DNA of 45,574 nt. Origin: Sphingopyxis sp. Its GTDB lineage: Bacteria > Pseudomonadota > Alphaproteobacteria > Sphingomonadales > Sphingomonadaceae. The stretch is from NCBI GenBank assembly GCA_013823985.1, contig PNNB01000006.1, positions 1 to 45,574 on the forward strand. Reading direction: 5' to 3'. The notes beneath the pieces are model-generated. The model was not told the DNA's origin. It did not search any database and saw only the letters and a list, made by a program, of their open reading frames with translations. Numbering within the stretch: position 1 is the stretch's first letter; every line of letters starts with the position of its first letter. This document shows, one piece after another, positions 25,947 to 34,468 of the stretch. The position numbers and the translations under genes are program-made.

Positions 25947-25997
25947 TTGACTCTACCCTATAAAATTCGAATAACGAAATCAACTTCGAAATACGAA
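25947..25997. promoter_or_regulatory. Divergent promoters with paired IclR-type operators
   Basis: Palindromes TTCG-N5-CGAA at 25966-25978 and 25985-25997, 19 bp apart. Toward the CoA-transferase: TTGATT (25983-25978), 17 bases, TAGGGT (25960-25955), in the same geometry as at the receptor promoter. Toward the lyase-like gene: TTGACT (25947-25952), 17 bases, AATAAC (25970-25975), which lies inside the first palindrome. Occupancy would block both promoters, so repression is the simplest reading. Confidence 0.75.
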
Positions 25998-26011
25998 ATA
26001 TGGAGGCCATT

Positions 26012-26788
26012 ATGCGAATTGGCAAACAAGACGAGCCCTTTACATCGATTTGCACTTCGGATGCCGACAGCATCACTGTGCGCGGGCTTGACCTGTGCGA
26101 AGACATCATCGGCAAGATCGACTTCACGAGCTATTTCTGGATGCTCGTCACCGGAAGCCTGCCTACGCCCAAGCAGTTGTTTTTCTGCAATGCGGTGCTG
26201 GCCGCAATTGCAGAGCACGGTCTGGTCCCAAGCGTTGCTGCATCGCGCATGACCTACGCCGCCGCGCCAGAGGCTTTTCACGGTGCAGTCGCCGCGGGCC
26301 TGTTAGGTTGCGGCAGCGTCGTTCTGGGAAGCGCAGAAGTCGCCGGTCGTTTTTATGCGGACTGTGTCACGCAGGCCAATGAACCCGGCGCGATTGCGGC
26401 CGAGGTTGCCAAAGAAAATATTCGGGCATTAAGGGCCGACAAAAAAGCGATTCCCGGCTTTGGCCATCCCCAGCACTCCGGCGGTGACCCGCGTGCCAAC
26501 CTGCTTTTGCGCCTTGCCGAGGAACATAATATTGTCGGCAAACATATCGAAATGCTGTATGTGATCCGCGACATCCTTCCCGAAACCTTGGGCCGTGCGC
26601 TCCCGATCAATGTGAATGGTGCTATTCCGGCAGTTATGCTGGATGTCGGCTTTCCGCTCAGCGCCTTGAAGGGAATCTCACTTTTGGCACGCACCGCAAG
26701 CATCATTGCCCATCTGCAGGAGGAGACCGAACGACCTATCGGCTTCATCATGTCGGGCGCTGCGGCGGATAAAATTCAATTCGTATAA
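26012..26788 (+). CDS. Citryl-CoA-lyase-like protein of the citrate synthase superfamily
   Basis: A 258-residue protein much shorter than citrate synthase (about 430). It keeps the C-terminal core: PEAFHGAVAAGLLGCGSVVLGS (catalytic His region), IPGFGHPQHSGGDPRA (second His) and NVNGAIPAVMLDVGFP with the acid late in the chain. These short forms are annotated citryl-CoA lyases, which split a 3-hydroxy-acyl-CoA into acetyl-CoA and a 2-oxo acid. An ATG at 26000 exists, but GGAGG at 26002-26006 sets the ATG at 26012. It diverges from the CoA-transferase under shared operators. Confidence 0.83.
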   Translation: MRIGKQDEPFTSICTSDADSITVRGLDLCEDIIGKIDFTSYFWMLVTGSLPTPKQLFFCNAVLAAIAEHGLVPSVAASRMTYAAAPEAFHGAVAAGLLGCGSVVLGSAEVAGRFYADCVTQANEPGAIAAEVAKENIRALRADKKAIPGFGHPQHSGGDPRANLLLRLAEEHNIVGKHIEMLYVIRDILPETLGRALPINVNGAIPAVMLDVGFPLSALKGISLLARTASIIAHLQEETERPIGFIMSGAAADKIQFV

Positions 26789-26831
26789 ACAATCGCCTCG
26801 CCCCGTACTTCCTTGAAAAGAGATTCCAATC

Positions 26832-27176
26832 GTGAGCCGTCTCACCGTCTGGTATGACCAAAGTTGCCCATTATGCCGAAAGGAAATCGCGTTTATGCGC
26901 CGCCTGGATTGGCGCAAGCGTATCGATTTTATTGATGCGGCAGATCCGGACGCGGTCTGCCCATTGGATCGCGCGCAGTTGTTGGCCCGTTTCCACGCGT
27001 TGGAAAATGGTATCATGCTGTCTGGCGGCGGTGCTTTTGCCGCGATGTGGCGCGCCGTTCCACTTCTTTGGCCACTTGGCATGATAGCAAAGCTACCCGG
27101 CGCGGAGCGACTGCTGAACTGGGCCTATGTGTATTTCCTGAAAGCACGGCCGCGCCTGCAAAGCTTCTTCAAATGA
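26832..27176 (+). CDS. DCC-motif thiol-disulfide oxidoreductase-like protein (DUF393)
   Basis: A 114-residue thioredoxin-fold relative with the DUF393 signature at residues about 7-17 (WYDQSCPLCRKE; the CxxC is CPLC). The family is also called YuxK/DCC. The GTG start follows AAAAGAG. Its last codons overlap the kinase start (ATGA, 27173-27176), so the two are coupled. It lies 43 bases after the lyase-like gene; it might be cotranscribed with it, but its function looks general. Confidence 0.85.
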   Translation: MSRLTVWYDQSCPLCRKEIAFMRRLDWRKRIDFIDAADPDAVCPLDRAQLLARFHALENGIMLSGGGAFAAMWRAVPLLWPLGMIAKLPGAERLLNWAYVYFLKARPRLQSFFK

Positions 27177-28483
27177 GCGACGATCGATATCGCAAAGTCC
27201 CATCGGGCCGGCTTTCCCGCCTGTCTTCGTTCGGCCAGATGGCAGGGGGAATCGCAGGCGGCATGCTTGCCGAAGGGGCCCGGAAACTTGCGAACGGCGA
27301 ACGCCCCCGTTTTTCGGATCTCCTCCTGACGCCCGCCAATGCAACACGTGTCACCAATCAGCTGTCCAAATTGCGGGGCGCCGCGATGAAGCTGGGGCAG
27401 ATGATCTCCATGGATGCAGGCGATGTCCTGCCTGCCGAATTGACAGCCATATTGGCGCGTCTGCGCAATTCCGCGCATTTTATGCCGACCGCACAGCTCA
27501 ACAAGGTTCTGATCGCCGAATGGGGCGCCGACTGGCGGCGCACGTTCCGCCATTTCGAAACGACGCCGATCGCCGCCGCCTCCATTGGCCAGGTGCACCG
27601 CGCAACGTTGCGTGACGGAACGGTGCTTGCGATCAAAGTCCAATATCCCGGCGTTGCCGACAGCATCGAGGCCGATGTCGATAATGTAGCAAGCCTGCTC
27701 CGCATATCGAACTTGCTGCCATCCACACTGGATATCTCGTTCCTGCTGGCGGAAGCGAAAAAGCAGCTGCGCGAAGAGGCCGATTATGTGCGCGAGGCAA
27801 CGCAAATGCAGCTCTATAAAAAGTTGCTGGCCGATGATCCGAATTTTCTGGTGCCGACCGCATATGCACCTTTGTCGACGCAACGGGTATTGGCCATGGA
27901 TTTCATTCCCGGACAATCCATCGAAATACTTGAAACCAAACCGCAGGAAACGCGCGATACGGTTATGACGACCCTCTTGGGTTTGGTGCTGCGCGAGCTG
28001 TTCGAGTTCGGATATATGCAAACCGACCCCAATTTCGCCAATTATCGCTGGCAAGAAGACAGTGGCAAAATCGTCCTGCTGGATTTCGGCGCCGCCCGCC
28101 CCGTTCCGGACGAAACGGCGAGCGCCTATCGTCGCCTGATGCGCGCGGGCCTAGACGGCAACAGCGATGCCCTGCGCGACACATTGATCGACGCCGGCTT
28201 TGTGTCGCCTCTTGCCTTGCAACGCCACAAACCAGCCCTTGATGCCATGATCGCGACACTGATGACCCATTTGGGCAAACCGGGCCTCTTCGATTTTGCG
28301 GACCGCAGTTTTACCGACGAAGTCAGGCAGCAAGTCGAAACCATCGCCGCCGACCGCGCTGCCTGGCACATCCCTCCCGCCGACACTTTGTTTGTCCAGC
28401 GCAAGGTTAGTGGAACCGCGTTGCTGGCAATCCGGATGAAATCGAAAATGCCGCTCAGGGATATGGTGGAGCAGAGTCTCTAG
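27173..28483 (+). CDS. ABC1/UbiB-family atypical kinase, COQ8/ADCK3-like
   Basis: A 436-residue atypical kinase/ATPase. The ADCK signatures are clear: the KxGQ motif (AAMKLGQMISMD), the A-rich nucleotide loop AAASIGQVHRATL, AIKVQYPG with the ATP-binding Lys, EEADYVREA, the catalytic TDPNFANY and the metal-binding LLDFGAA. TDPNFANY in place of the UbiB DxHPGN form puts it nearer to eukaryotic COQ8/ADCK3. The family supports ubiquinone synthesis or membrane-lipid handling. No C-terminal membrane anchor as in E. coli UbiB is seen. Confidence 0.9.
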   Translation: MSDDRYRKVPSGRLSRLSSFGQMAGGIAGGMLAEGARKLANGERPRFSDLLLTPANATRVTNQLSKLRGAAMKLGQMISMDAGDVLPAELTAILARLRNSAHFMPTAQLNKVLIAEWGADWRRTFRHFETTPIAAASIGQVHRATLRDGTVLAIKVQYPGVADSIEADVDNVASLLRISNLLPSTLDISFLLAEAKKQLREEADYVREATQMQLYKKLLADDPNFLVPTAYAPLSTQRVLAMDFIPGQSIEILETKPQETRDTVMTTLLGLVLRELFEFGYMQTDPNFANYRWQEDSGKIVLLDFGAARPVPDETASAYRRLMRAGLDGNSDALRDTLIDAGFVSPLALQRHKPALDAMIATLMTHLGKPGLFDFADRSFTDEVRQQVETIAADRAAWHIPPADTLFVQRKVSGTALLAIRMKSKMPLRDMVEQSL

Positions 28484-28926
28484 ACCCCATTTTCTGCTTC
28501 AGTTTGAATGTGCTGAGAAGCGCGGGTCTTCGGGTTTTTGGCAGGCATTGTCTAAATGCTGTCGAAATCAGCAGAAATGATGGCGGAGACGGAGGTATTC
28601 AACGTGAATTGAAATTAAACATTAAAATGACAATATTTCGCTTCAGCCATAGTATCAGCCATAAATCATTTTGCGGTCAGTCGCGGTCTGCTATGCAAAA
28701 CAATTAACGCAAATCTAGCATATTTTTGCTAAATAGTACAATGTCGCATTAAATATTTACCGGGTTAGCTAAACTCAATCTGAGACACTTTCGGCTAAAC
28801 AGGACATAAACTCGGGTTTAAGGCAGCATCGCATGCGACGCTACACCGACGGATCCATTGGATTCTCAAAATCGGTCCGTGGAGCTAGTTCACACGGCCA
28901 GCGAAACTATAGCACCGCTATACGGG
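28484..28926. other. AT-rich convergent intergenic region without a gene
   Basis: About 440 bases between the ends of the ABC1 kinase (+) and the efflux outer-membrane gene (-). The stretch 28600-28760 is much richer in A+T than its surroundings. It holds a weak hairpin TAGCA/TGCTA (28716-28731) with a T-run in the loop and a near-palindrome at 28825-28842 around CGCATGCG. Short frames exist but look non-coding. It may mark an insertion boundary; no direct repeats, tRNA or integrase are visible. Confidence 0.5.
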
Positions 28927-30174
28927 TCATTTCGCGCCGCTATCGAGATCATCGCCAATCCACAATTCATGGCTGTCGATCCTAAGTCGCGTGATGGCGC
29001 GGAGCGCATCTGTCCTTGCCTGAGCTTCAAGCCGGAACATTTCCTGTGTCTGCCGTTCAGCAAAGAGCAAATCGGCAAGGTCGATCGCGCCAAGGTCGTA
29101 ACCACGGCGCATTTTCAAGACTGCTGCTACCTGGGCTTTTGCTCCATCCCGGCTGCGAGACCAGGCATCCCATGCGGTCTGGGCCTTCGCCAGACCACCA
29201 TCTGCCATTTCCATAACATCGAACATGACCGCCGATGCATCAGCCGCCGATGCGCTGGCTTCGCTTGCCGCCCTGTCTGATATGGCACGACGGTGACTAC
29301 CGCCTATGGGTATTGAAGCGACGATGCCGACACCCTTTTCCTGTCCATTGCGTTCGCTGAAAGCCCTTATACCAAGCGTCGGATCGGCCAGCCTGTCACG
29401 ACGTGCGCGGTCGGCTAGTATCCGCATCCGGGATGCCTCGGCCTGTGCTGCGGCAATTTCGTGGCTTCGGGCAACAACCAAGTCGCGCAAGGTAGCAAAC
29501 CCGCCTTCGGGAATTGAAGGGGTCGTCAATTCTTCTGGTTTGACCGGGAGGCTGAGCCCTGGGAATTGCGACATTAGTCGTGCACGGGCATAAGCCATTC
29601 GTCCGACAGATTGTTCGGCTTGCAGTTTGGCGGCACCCAGCGCGGCTTCAGCCTGATCTACCTCAAGCTGGCTTGCATCACGCAGCTTGTGCCGGCGGCG
29701 CACTCCAGCGAGCGAATAAGACAGGTTATCCACAGCCTGCCTGTTTACCACTTCCTCTGCACCCGCACCCAACCAATCCCACCATAAATCAGATAGCAGC
29801 ACTGCCAGTTGGTGCTTCACGTCTTCGGCACGATTTTCCGCAGCGACAATCCCCATTTCACCGGCGGCACGGTCCAGCCTTGCTTTACTTGGCAGCCGCA
29901 ATGGACGCATCAAGGTTGCATCATATTCGCCATATCGGCCTTCCAGATCGACGGAGCGGCGAACCATCGTCGTCGTCAATGTAAACTCCTCCGGGCCGGA
30001 ACGTAACGCCTGCGCTGATGCGCGCGCTGCTTCGGTGCGGGACTTGGCCGCCAGAACCATTGGATGCTCATCCAGCACCTTTTGAACTAGCATTTCAGGG
30101 GGCAGACCCGGCTCGGCTGTTGCGGTGGTCGCGAACAGAATGAAGCCAATTGCCGCTATCGTGTTCAATTTCAT
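28927..30174 (-). CDS. TolC-like outer-membrane channel of a heavy-metal efflux system (CzcC-like)
   Basis: A 415-residue outer-membrane factor. It has a signal peptide (residues 1-20, TATAEP) and long alanine-rich coiled-coil helices typical of the family (DEHPMVLAAKSRTEAARASA and, in the second repeat, LRDLVVARSHEIAAAQAEASR). Late GYDLGAIDLADLLFAERQ corresponds to the conserved region near the last helix. Its start overlaps the RND gene stop (ATGA, 30171-30174). It completes a channel through periplasm and outer membrane with CzcB and CzcA homologues. Last gene of the operon. Confidence 0.88.
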   Translation of the reverse strand: MKLNTIAAIGFILFATTATAEPGLPPEMLVQKVLDEHPMVLAAKSRTEAARASAQALRSGPEEFTLTTTMVRRSVDLEGRYGEYDATLMRPLRLPSKARLDRAAGEMGIVAAENRAEDVKHQLAVLLSDLWWDWLGAGAEEVVNRQAVDNLSYSLAGVRRRHKLRDASQLEVDQAEAALGAAKLQAEQSVGRMAYARARLMSQFPGLSLPVKPEELTTPSIPEGGFATLRDLVVARSHEIAAAQAEASRMRILADRARRDRLADPTLGIRAFSERNGQEKGVGIVASIPIGGSHRRAISDRAASEASASAADASAVMFDVMEMADGGLAKAQTAWDAWSRSRDGAKAQVAAVLKMRRGYDLGAIDLADLLFAERQTQEMFRLEAQARTDALRAITRLRIDSHELWIGDDLDSGAK

Positions 30175-33100
30175 GCGATAACTCCCGCAGGCTCGGATTG
30201 CGAACCGGCTTCACGCTCGGCTTTGTTTTCCCCAAATCGTTCGTACAGAATAGGCAGCAGGACCAAAGTGAGGAGCGTTGCACTGATCAAGCCGCCGATG
30301 ACCACAATGGCCAGCGGCTTCTGAATCTCGGAACCCGGTCCGGTAGCAAAGAGCAGAGGTACAAGGCCGAATGCGGCGATGCTAGCTGTCATCAGAACGG
30401 GTCGCAGTCGGCGGGCTGCACCCAGCTTCACTGCGTCCGAAAGAGCCATTCCGGTTTCTCGTAACTGCCGGAAGTATGAGACCAAAACCAACCCGTTTAA
30501 CACTGCAATGCCAAGCAAGGCGATAAAGCCGACAGATGCGGGCACAGACAGATATTCGCCCGATATGGCCAGCGCAACGATCCCACCGACCATAGCGAAC
30601 GGAATATTGACTAGGATGAGAACCGAAGCCCGGATTGAGGACAGCGTGGCATACAGAACGAGAAAAATGAGAAGTAGGGATATCGGCAATACAACGAGAA
30701 GGCGTGCAGAAGCGCGCTGCTGGTTTTCAAACTGGCCACCCCAAACGATGCGGTATCCCTGTGGCAAGACGACATTAGTGCTGATGTCCTTCTTGGCGTC
30801 TTCGACATAGCTCACCAGATCCCGGCCACTGACAAATGCCTGGATCATTGCAAAGCGCGAGCCGTTTTCATGCTCAAGCTTTACCGGGCCTGCAACAGTG
30901 GCCACTTTTGCGACGTCGCTGACGCGAACCAACTGGCCTGACGGGGCGCGGTAAAGCTGGTCAGCAAAAGTCGCGCTATCCATGTCGCTACCGCCATTTC
31001 CCTTTATCAGTATCGGCATGCGGCGATTGCCATCGGCCACGACCCCTGCCCTAATTCCCTCGACATTGGCACGCATCATGTCCTGGAGCATATCGACCGG
31101 CATCCCCGCACGCCCGGCGGAAAGGCGATCCATGTCCAACTGCAGATAATCAACGGTGTCATTGGCAACGGTCATGGACTCGGTCGTGCCTTCGATCTTT
31201 TCGAGCCTCACCTGGATTTCACCTGCCAATCGGGACAATTCTTTCAGATCGGGACCGAATAACTTGATGACAAGGTCGCCACGTGCACCGGTGAGCATTT
31301 CGGAAACCCGCATTTCGATAGGCTGCGTAAAGCTGGGTTCAATTCCAGGAAAATCGGCCATTACCGCACGGATTTTGTCGGTCAGCCAATCTTTGTCTTG
31401 AACGCGCCATTCGTCGCGCGGCTTGAGTTCCAGAAAGCTGTCGGTTTCATTTGGGCTCATTGGATCGAGGCCAAGTTCATCGCTACCCACGCGCGCGATG
31501 ACCGCCTGCACCTCAGGGACATCCTTCATTATTGCTTTTTGGACTTTGAGGTCGCCCGCAGTGCTGTGCGCAATTCCAATACTTGGCAATTTGGTAAGCT
31601 GAACGATCATCGACCCTTCATCCATGGTCGGCATAAAAGTTTTTCCAGTGACGGAATAAGCCAGCCCGGCAACGATCAACGAAACCCCTGCGGCAGCAAA
31701 AACGCGCTTTTTGTGATCAAACGCCGCAGCAAGCACCCGACCATAGCGAGGTCCAAGCTGACGCATCAGCCATGGTTCGTGATGTTCATTCGAGCGTTTG
31801 AGAACATAAAATGCCAGCACGGGAACCAGCGTCAGCGACAAGATTAGCGCCGACAGCAGTGCGAGGACAATTGTCGTGGCCACGGGAGCAAAAAGTTTCC
31901 CTTCCAAACCTTCCAATGTGAGCAATGGAAGGAAAACCAGCGCAATAATTGCCATCCCTGAGGCGACGGGCGTTGCGACTTCGGCGGTTGCGACAAAAAC
32001 GCAGTTGAGCTTTGATGCGCCCTTATGTTTGGCATCCGACAGGCGTTCGACAACATTTTCAACAACGACGACAGCCCCGTCGACGAGCATGCCTACGGCA
32101 ATTGCTAGGCCGCCCAAGCTCATCAGATTGGCCGTGAGCCCTATCGCACGCATGCAGATAAACGTCAGAAGCGCAGCCATTGGCAATGCGAGCGCTACGA
32201 TGACGGACGCACGAACATCGCCCAAAAAGAGCAACAAAAGGATTACGACGAGAATGGTAGCCTCGACCAATGCCTCTTCGACCGTGCCGACCGCACGCCC
32301 GATCAAATCGGAACGATCATAGAAGGGAACAATCTTCACATTGGCCGGCAAAGTCGGCGCCAGTTCGGACAGTCGCTCCTTTACACCCGCAACAACCTTG
32401 CTGGCATCCGCACCGCGCAGCCCGATTACGAGCCCTTCAACCGCCTCGCCCTGGCCATTTTTTGTGACCGCGCCGTAGCGTGTCAGACTTCCCGTCCGCA
32501 CGGTTGCGATATCACCGACGCGCACGACGCTGCCGCCCGCATTGCGGACGACCACAGCATTCAAATCGTCTAATGTTTTGATCGCACCAATAGATCGGAC
32601 GATCAAAGCCTCCTCGCCTATTCCCAGTCTGCCGGCACCATCATTGCGATTGCTGCTTTCGATTGCATTCCGAACGTCCTCAACGCTGAGATTTGCCGCA
32701 GCCAAAGCCGCCAAGTCGGGCTGGACTTCAAAGGTCTCGACATAGCCGCCGAGCGCATTGACATCGGCAACGCCCGGCACAGTGCGCAACGCAGGGCGTA
32801 TCGTCCAATCCAGCAGCTTACGCTTTTCCTGTAGCGAAAGCGGCCCCTCGATCGTGAACATGTACATGTCCGACAAGGGTGTAGAGATTGGGGCCAGACC
32901 GCCTTCCACCGAGGCTGGTAGATTGCCGGTCGCGTTCGATAATCGTTCGGTCACTTGGCTTCGGGCCCAGTAGATGTCTGTGCCATCCTTGAAGTCGATC
33001 GTGATGTCCGCAATCGCATATTTGGCTACGGAACGCAGGATTGTCTGATTCGGAATGCCGAGCATCTCGGTCTCGATGGGCGTTATCACCCGGCTTTCGA

Positions 33101-33281
33101 CCTCTTCAGGTGTCATACCGGGTGCCTTGAGAATTATCTTTACCTGTGTGGAGCTGATGTCCGGAAATGCGTCGATTGGCAGGTTGGCGAAGGACCATGC
33201 CCCGACCGCCGCCAGCACCAAAGCAATTCCCAATACAGCCATGCGCAAAGACAGGGCGGCTTCGACCATTTTGCGGAGCAT
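30171..33281 (-). CDS. Heavy-metal efflux RND transporter, CzcA/CusA family
   Basis: A 1036-residue proton-driven inner-membrane pump. It has the RND plan: helix 1, a large periplasmic loop, helices 2-6 near residues 340-540, second loop, helices 8-12. IDAFPDISSTQVKI, PGMTPEEVESRVITPIE and the ARSQVTERLS segment mark the heavy-metal branch. In transmembrane helix 4 the motif is AVG-x3-DGA-x3-VEN. CzcA-type pumps have DFG there and CusA-type AIG with DAA, so the ion (divalent or monovalent) cannot be assigned safely. Two bases separate it from the fusion-protein gene. Confidence 0.93.
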   Translation of the reverse strand: MLRKMVEAALSLRMAVLGIALVLAAVGAWSFANLPIDAFPDISSTQVKIILKAPGMTPEEVESRVITPIETEMLGIPNQTILRSVAKYAIADITIDFKDGTDIYWARSQVTERLSNATGNLPASVEGGLAPISTPLSDMYMFTIEGPLSLQEKRKLLDWTIRPALRTVPGVADVNALGGYVETFEVQPDLAALAAANLSVEDVRNAIESSNRNDGAGRLGIGEEALIVRSIGAIKTLDDLNAVVVRNAGGSVVRVGDIATVRTGSLTRYGAVTKNGQGEAVEGLVIGLRGADASKVVAGVKERLSELAPTLPANVKIVPFYDRSDLIGRAVGTVEEALVEATILVVILLLLFLGDVRASVIVALALPMAALLTFICMRAIGLTANLMSLGGLAIAVGMLVDGAVVVVENVVERLSDAKHKGASKLNCVFVATAEVATPVASGMAIIALVFLPLLTLEGLEGKLFAPVATTIVLALLSALILSLTLVPVLAFYVLKRSNEHHEPWLMRQLGPRYGRVLAAAFDHKKRVFAAAGVSLIVAGLAYSVTGKTFMPTMDEGSMIVQLTKLPSIGIAHSTAGDLKVQKAIMKDVPEVQAVIARVGSDELGLDPMSPNETDSFLELKPRDEWRVQDKDWLTDKIRAVMADFPGIEPSFTQPIEMRVSEMLTGARGDLVIKLFGPDLKELSRLAGEIQVRLEKIEGTTESMTVANDTVDYLQLDMDRLSAGRAGMPVDMLQDMMRANVEGIRAGVVADGNRRMPILIKGNGGSDMDSATFADQLYRAPSGQLVRVSDVAKVATVAGPVKLEHENGSRFAMIQAFVSGRDLVSYVEDAKKDISTNVVLPQGYRIVWGGQFENQQRASARLLVVLPISLLLIFLVLYATLSSIRASVLILVNIPFAMVGGIVALAISGEYLSVPASVGFIALLGIAVLNGLVLVSYFRQLRETGMALSDAVKLGAARRLRPVLMTASIAAFGLVPLLFATGPGSEIQKPLAIVVIGGLISATLLTLVLLPILYERFGENKAEREAGSQSEPAGVIA

Positions 33282-33283
33282 GA

Positions 33284-34405
33284 TTAATCGCCCGCCAGCA
33301 TGACTTTGAGTTCGCTGACCCCGGAAATTGCAACAAGCTCGCCCGGCTTTAATCCTTCTGAGACGATAGCGTTGATGCCCGCCCTGCCGGTGCTGACCAC
33401 CGGGCGTCTTTCAAAACGGTTGCCTATCCTCACGTAGACATAATCCTGACCGTCGATCTGGGTTATTGCCGATGCCGGAATACTTGTTCCCGATTGCTTC
33501 CCTGTTCCCTTGATCACCGCCAGAACGGACTTGCCCGGAACAAGATTGGGTGCGCTGCCGAGCCGGGCTTTTGCCGGAACCGAACGTGTTGTGGGGTCCA
33601 TTGATGCGCCAACGGACAAAATAGTCCCGCGGACGTCTAACCCATCATGCACGCCAGAAACTGCCACCGTCATTCCCGGCACCACAGAATTGGCCAATCG
33701 CTCGGGCAGTTGCAGATCAAGCATCAAAGCTGCGTTGTTTTCGATCACAAATGGAGCCGTCGTCCCGCCGACCGGCCCGCCCGTCTGAACGTTGACCATT
33801 GCAACACGACCGGAAATGGGTGCACGCAGCGTAATAGTGCCATCGGCGCCAGCGCCAGCCTGAGAGAGGATTCGGGCGTTTTCGGTAACATCGGTTCGGG
33901 CAACGCGAATCTGCGCGTTCATCTCGTCGGCTCTGGCGGCGGCAACAATGCCTTCGTCAACCAATTGCCGTGTGCGCTTTGCAGACACTTCAGCAAGGCC
34001 AAGACGGGCATGTGCGCGCGCCAGTTCGGCTCCATATTCCAACGGCTGGCGGCTCTTGACGATCGCCAGAGCCTGACCTTTGGAAACGACCTCCCCTTGT
34101 ACAACAAGTAAGCGAACCACAGCACCATCAAAAGGCGCGGTAACGGCGACCTGCGCTTCAGGTGGAAGCGTTACGGACGCCGGCACAGTTCCGATCGGCA
34201 CGTCCGTAGCCATTTGCGCCGCGGCAGTCTTGATACCTAGCCGTTCTATTTGGGTAGCCGAGATTGCACCGGGCACAGATTTCGCGTTGACGGAAGCGAC
34301 ATCTTGCGCAGACGCTGGTGGTTCATCAGGCCAGTAATATGCTGTCAAACCGAAAGTGAGCGCCAAGGTGGTGGCAGCGGCGATGAGATAATATTTGCGT
34401 TGCAT
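33284..34405 (-). CDS. Periplasmic membrane-fusion protein of the metal efflux pump (CzcB-like)
   Basis: A 373-residue adaptor: N-terminal membrane anchor (MQRKYYLIAAATTLALTFGL), barrel-sandwich lipoyl halves (VTAPFDGAVVRLLVVQGEVV and LRAPISGRVAMVNVQTGG), a helical hairpin between them, then beta-barrel and membrane-proximal domains (FERRPVVSTGRAG). No His-rich metal extension is visible. A longer frame starting at TTG 34465 is possible, but adds 20 polar residues before the anchor; ATG 34405 is preferred although its ribosome site is weak. It starts 63 bases after the sensor kinase gene. Confidence 0.87.
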   Translation of the reverse strand: MQRKYYLIAAATTLALTFGLTAYYWPDEPPASAQDVASVNAKSVPGAISATQIERLGIKTAAAQMATDVPIGTVPASVTLPPEAQVAVTAPFDGAVVRLLVVQGEVVSKGQALAIVKSRQPLEYGAELARAHARLGLAEVSAKRTRQLVDEGIVAAARADEMNAQIRVARTDVTENARILSQAGAGADGTITLRAPISGRVAMVNVQTGGPVGGTTAPFVIENNAALMLDLQLPERLANSVVPGMTVAVSGVHDGLDVRGTILSVGASMDPTTRSVPAKARLGSAPNLVPGKSVLAVIKGTGKQSGTSIPASAITQIDGQDYVYVRIGNRFERRPVVSTGRAGINAIVSEGLKPGELVAISGVSELKVMLAGD

Positions 34406-34468
34406 GACCGGTGCATTGACCGTGCAAACTGACGAGTTGCTGACGGGTCGAGTGCTAAAGTTCAAATA

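Noticed and set aside
27125..28054. Minus-strand frame of 309 codons
   Set aside because: Antisense to the ABC1 kinase whose motifs are all present on the plus strand.
28504..28707. 67-codon frame after the ABC1 kinase
   Set aside because: It starts in GC-rich and runs into AT-rich DNA, with no ribosome site, no domain and no neighbour logic.
34406..34465. Longer N-terminus for the CzcB-like protein
   Set aside because: It would need a TTG start and adds a polar stretch in front of the membrane anchor; ATG at 34405 is simpler.
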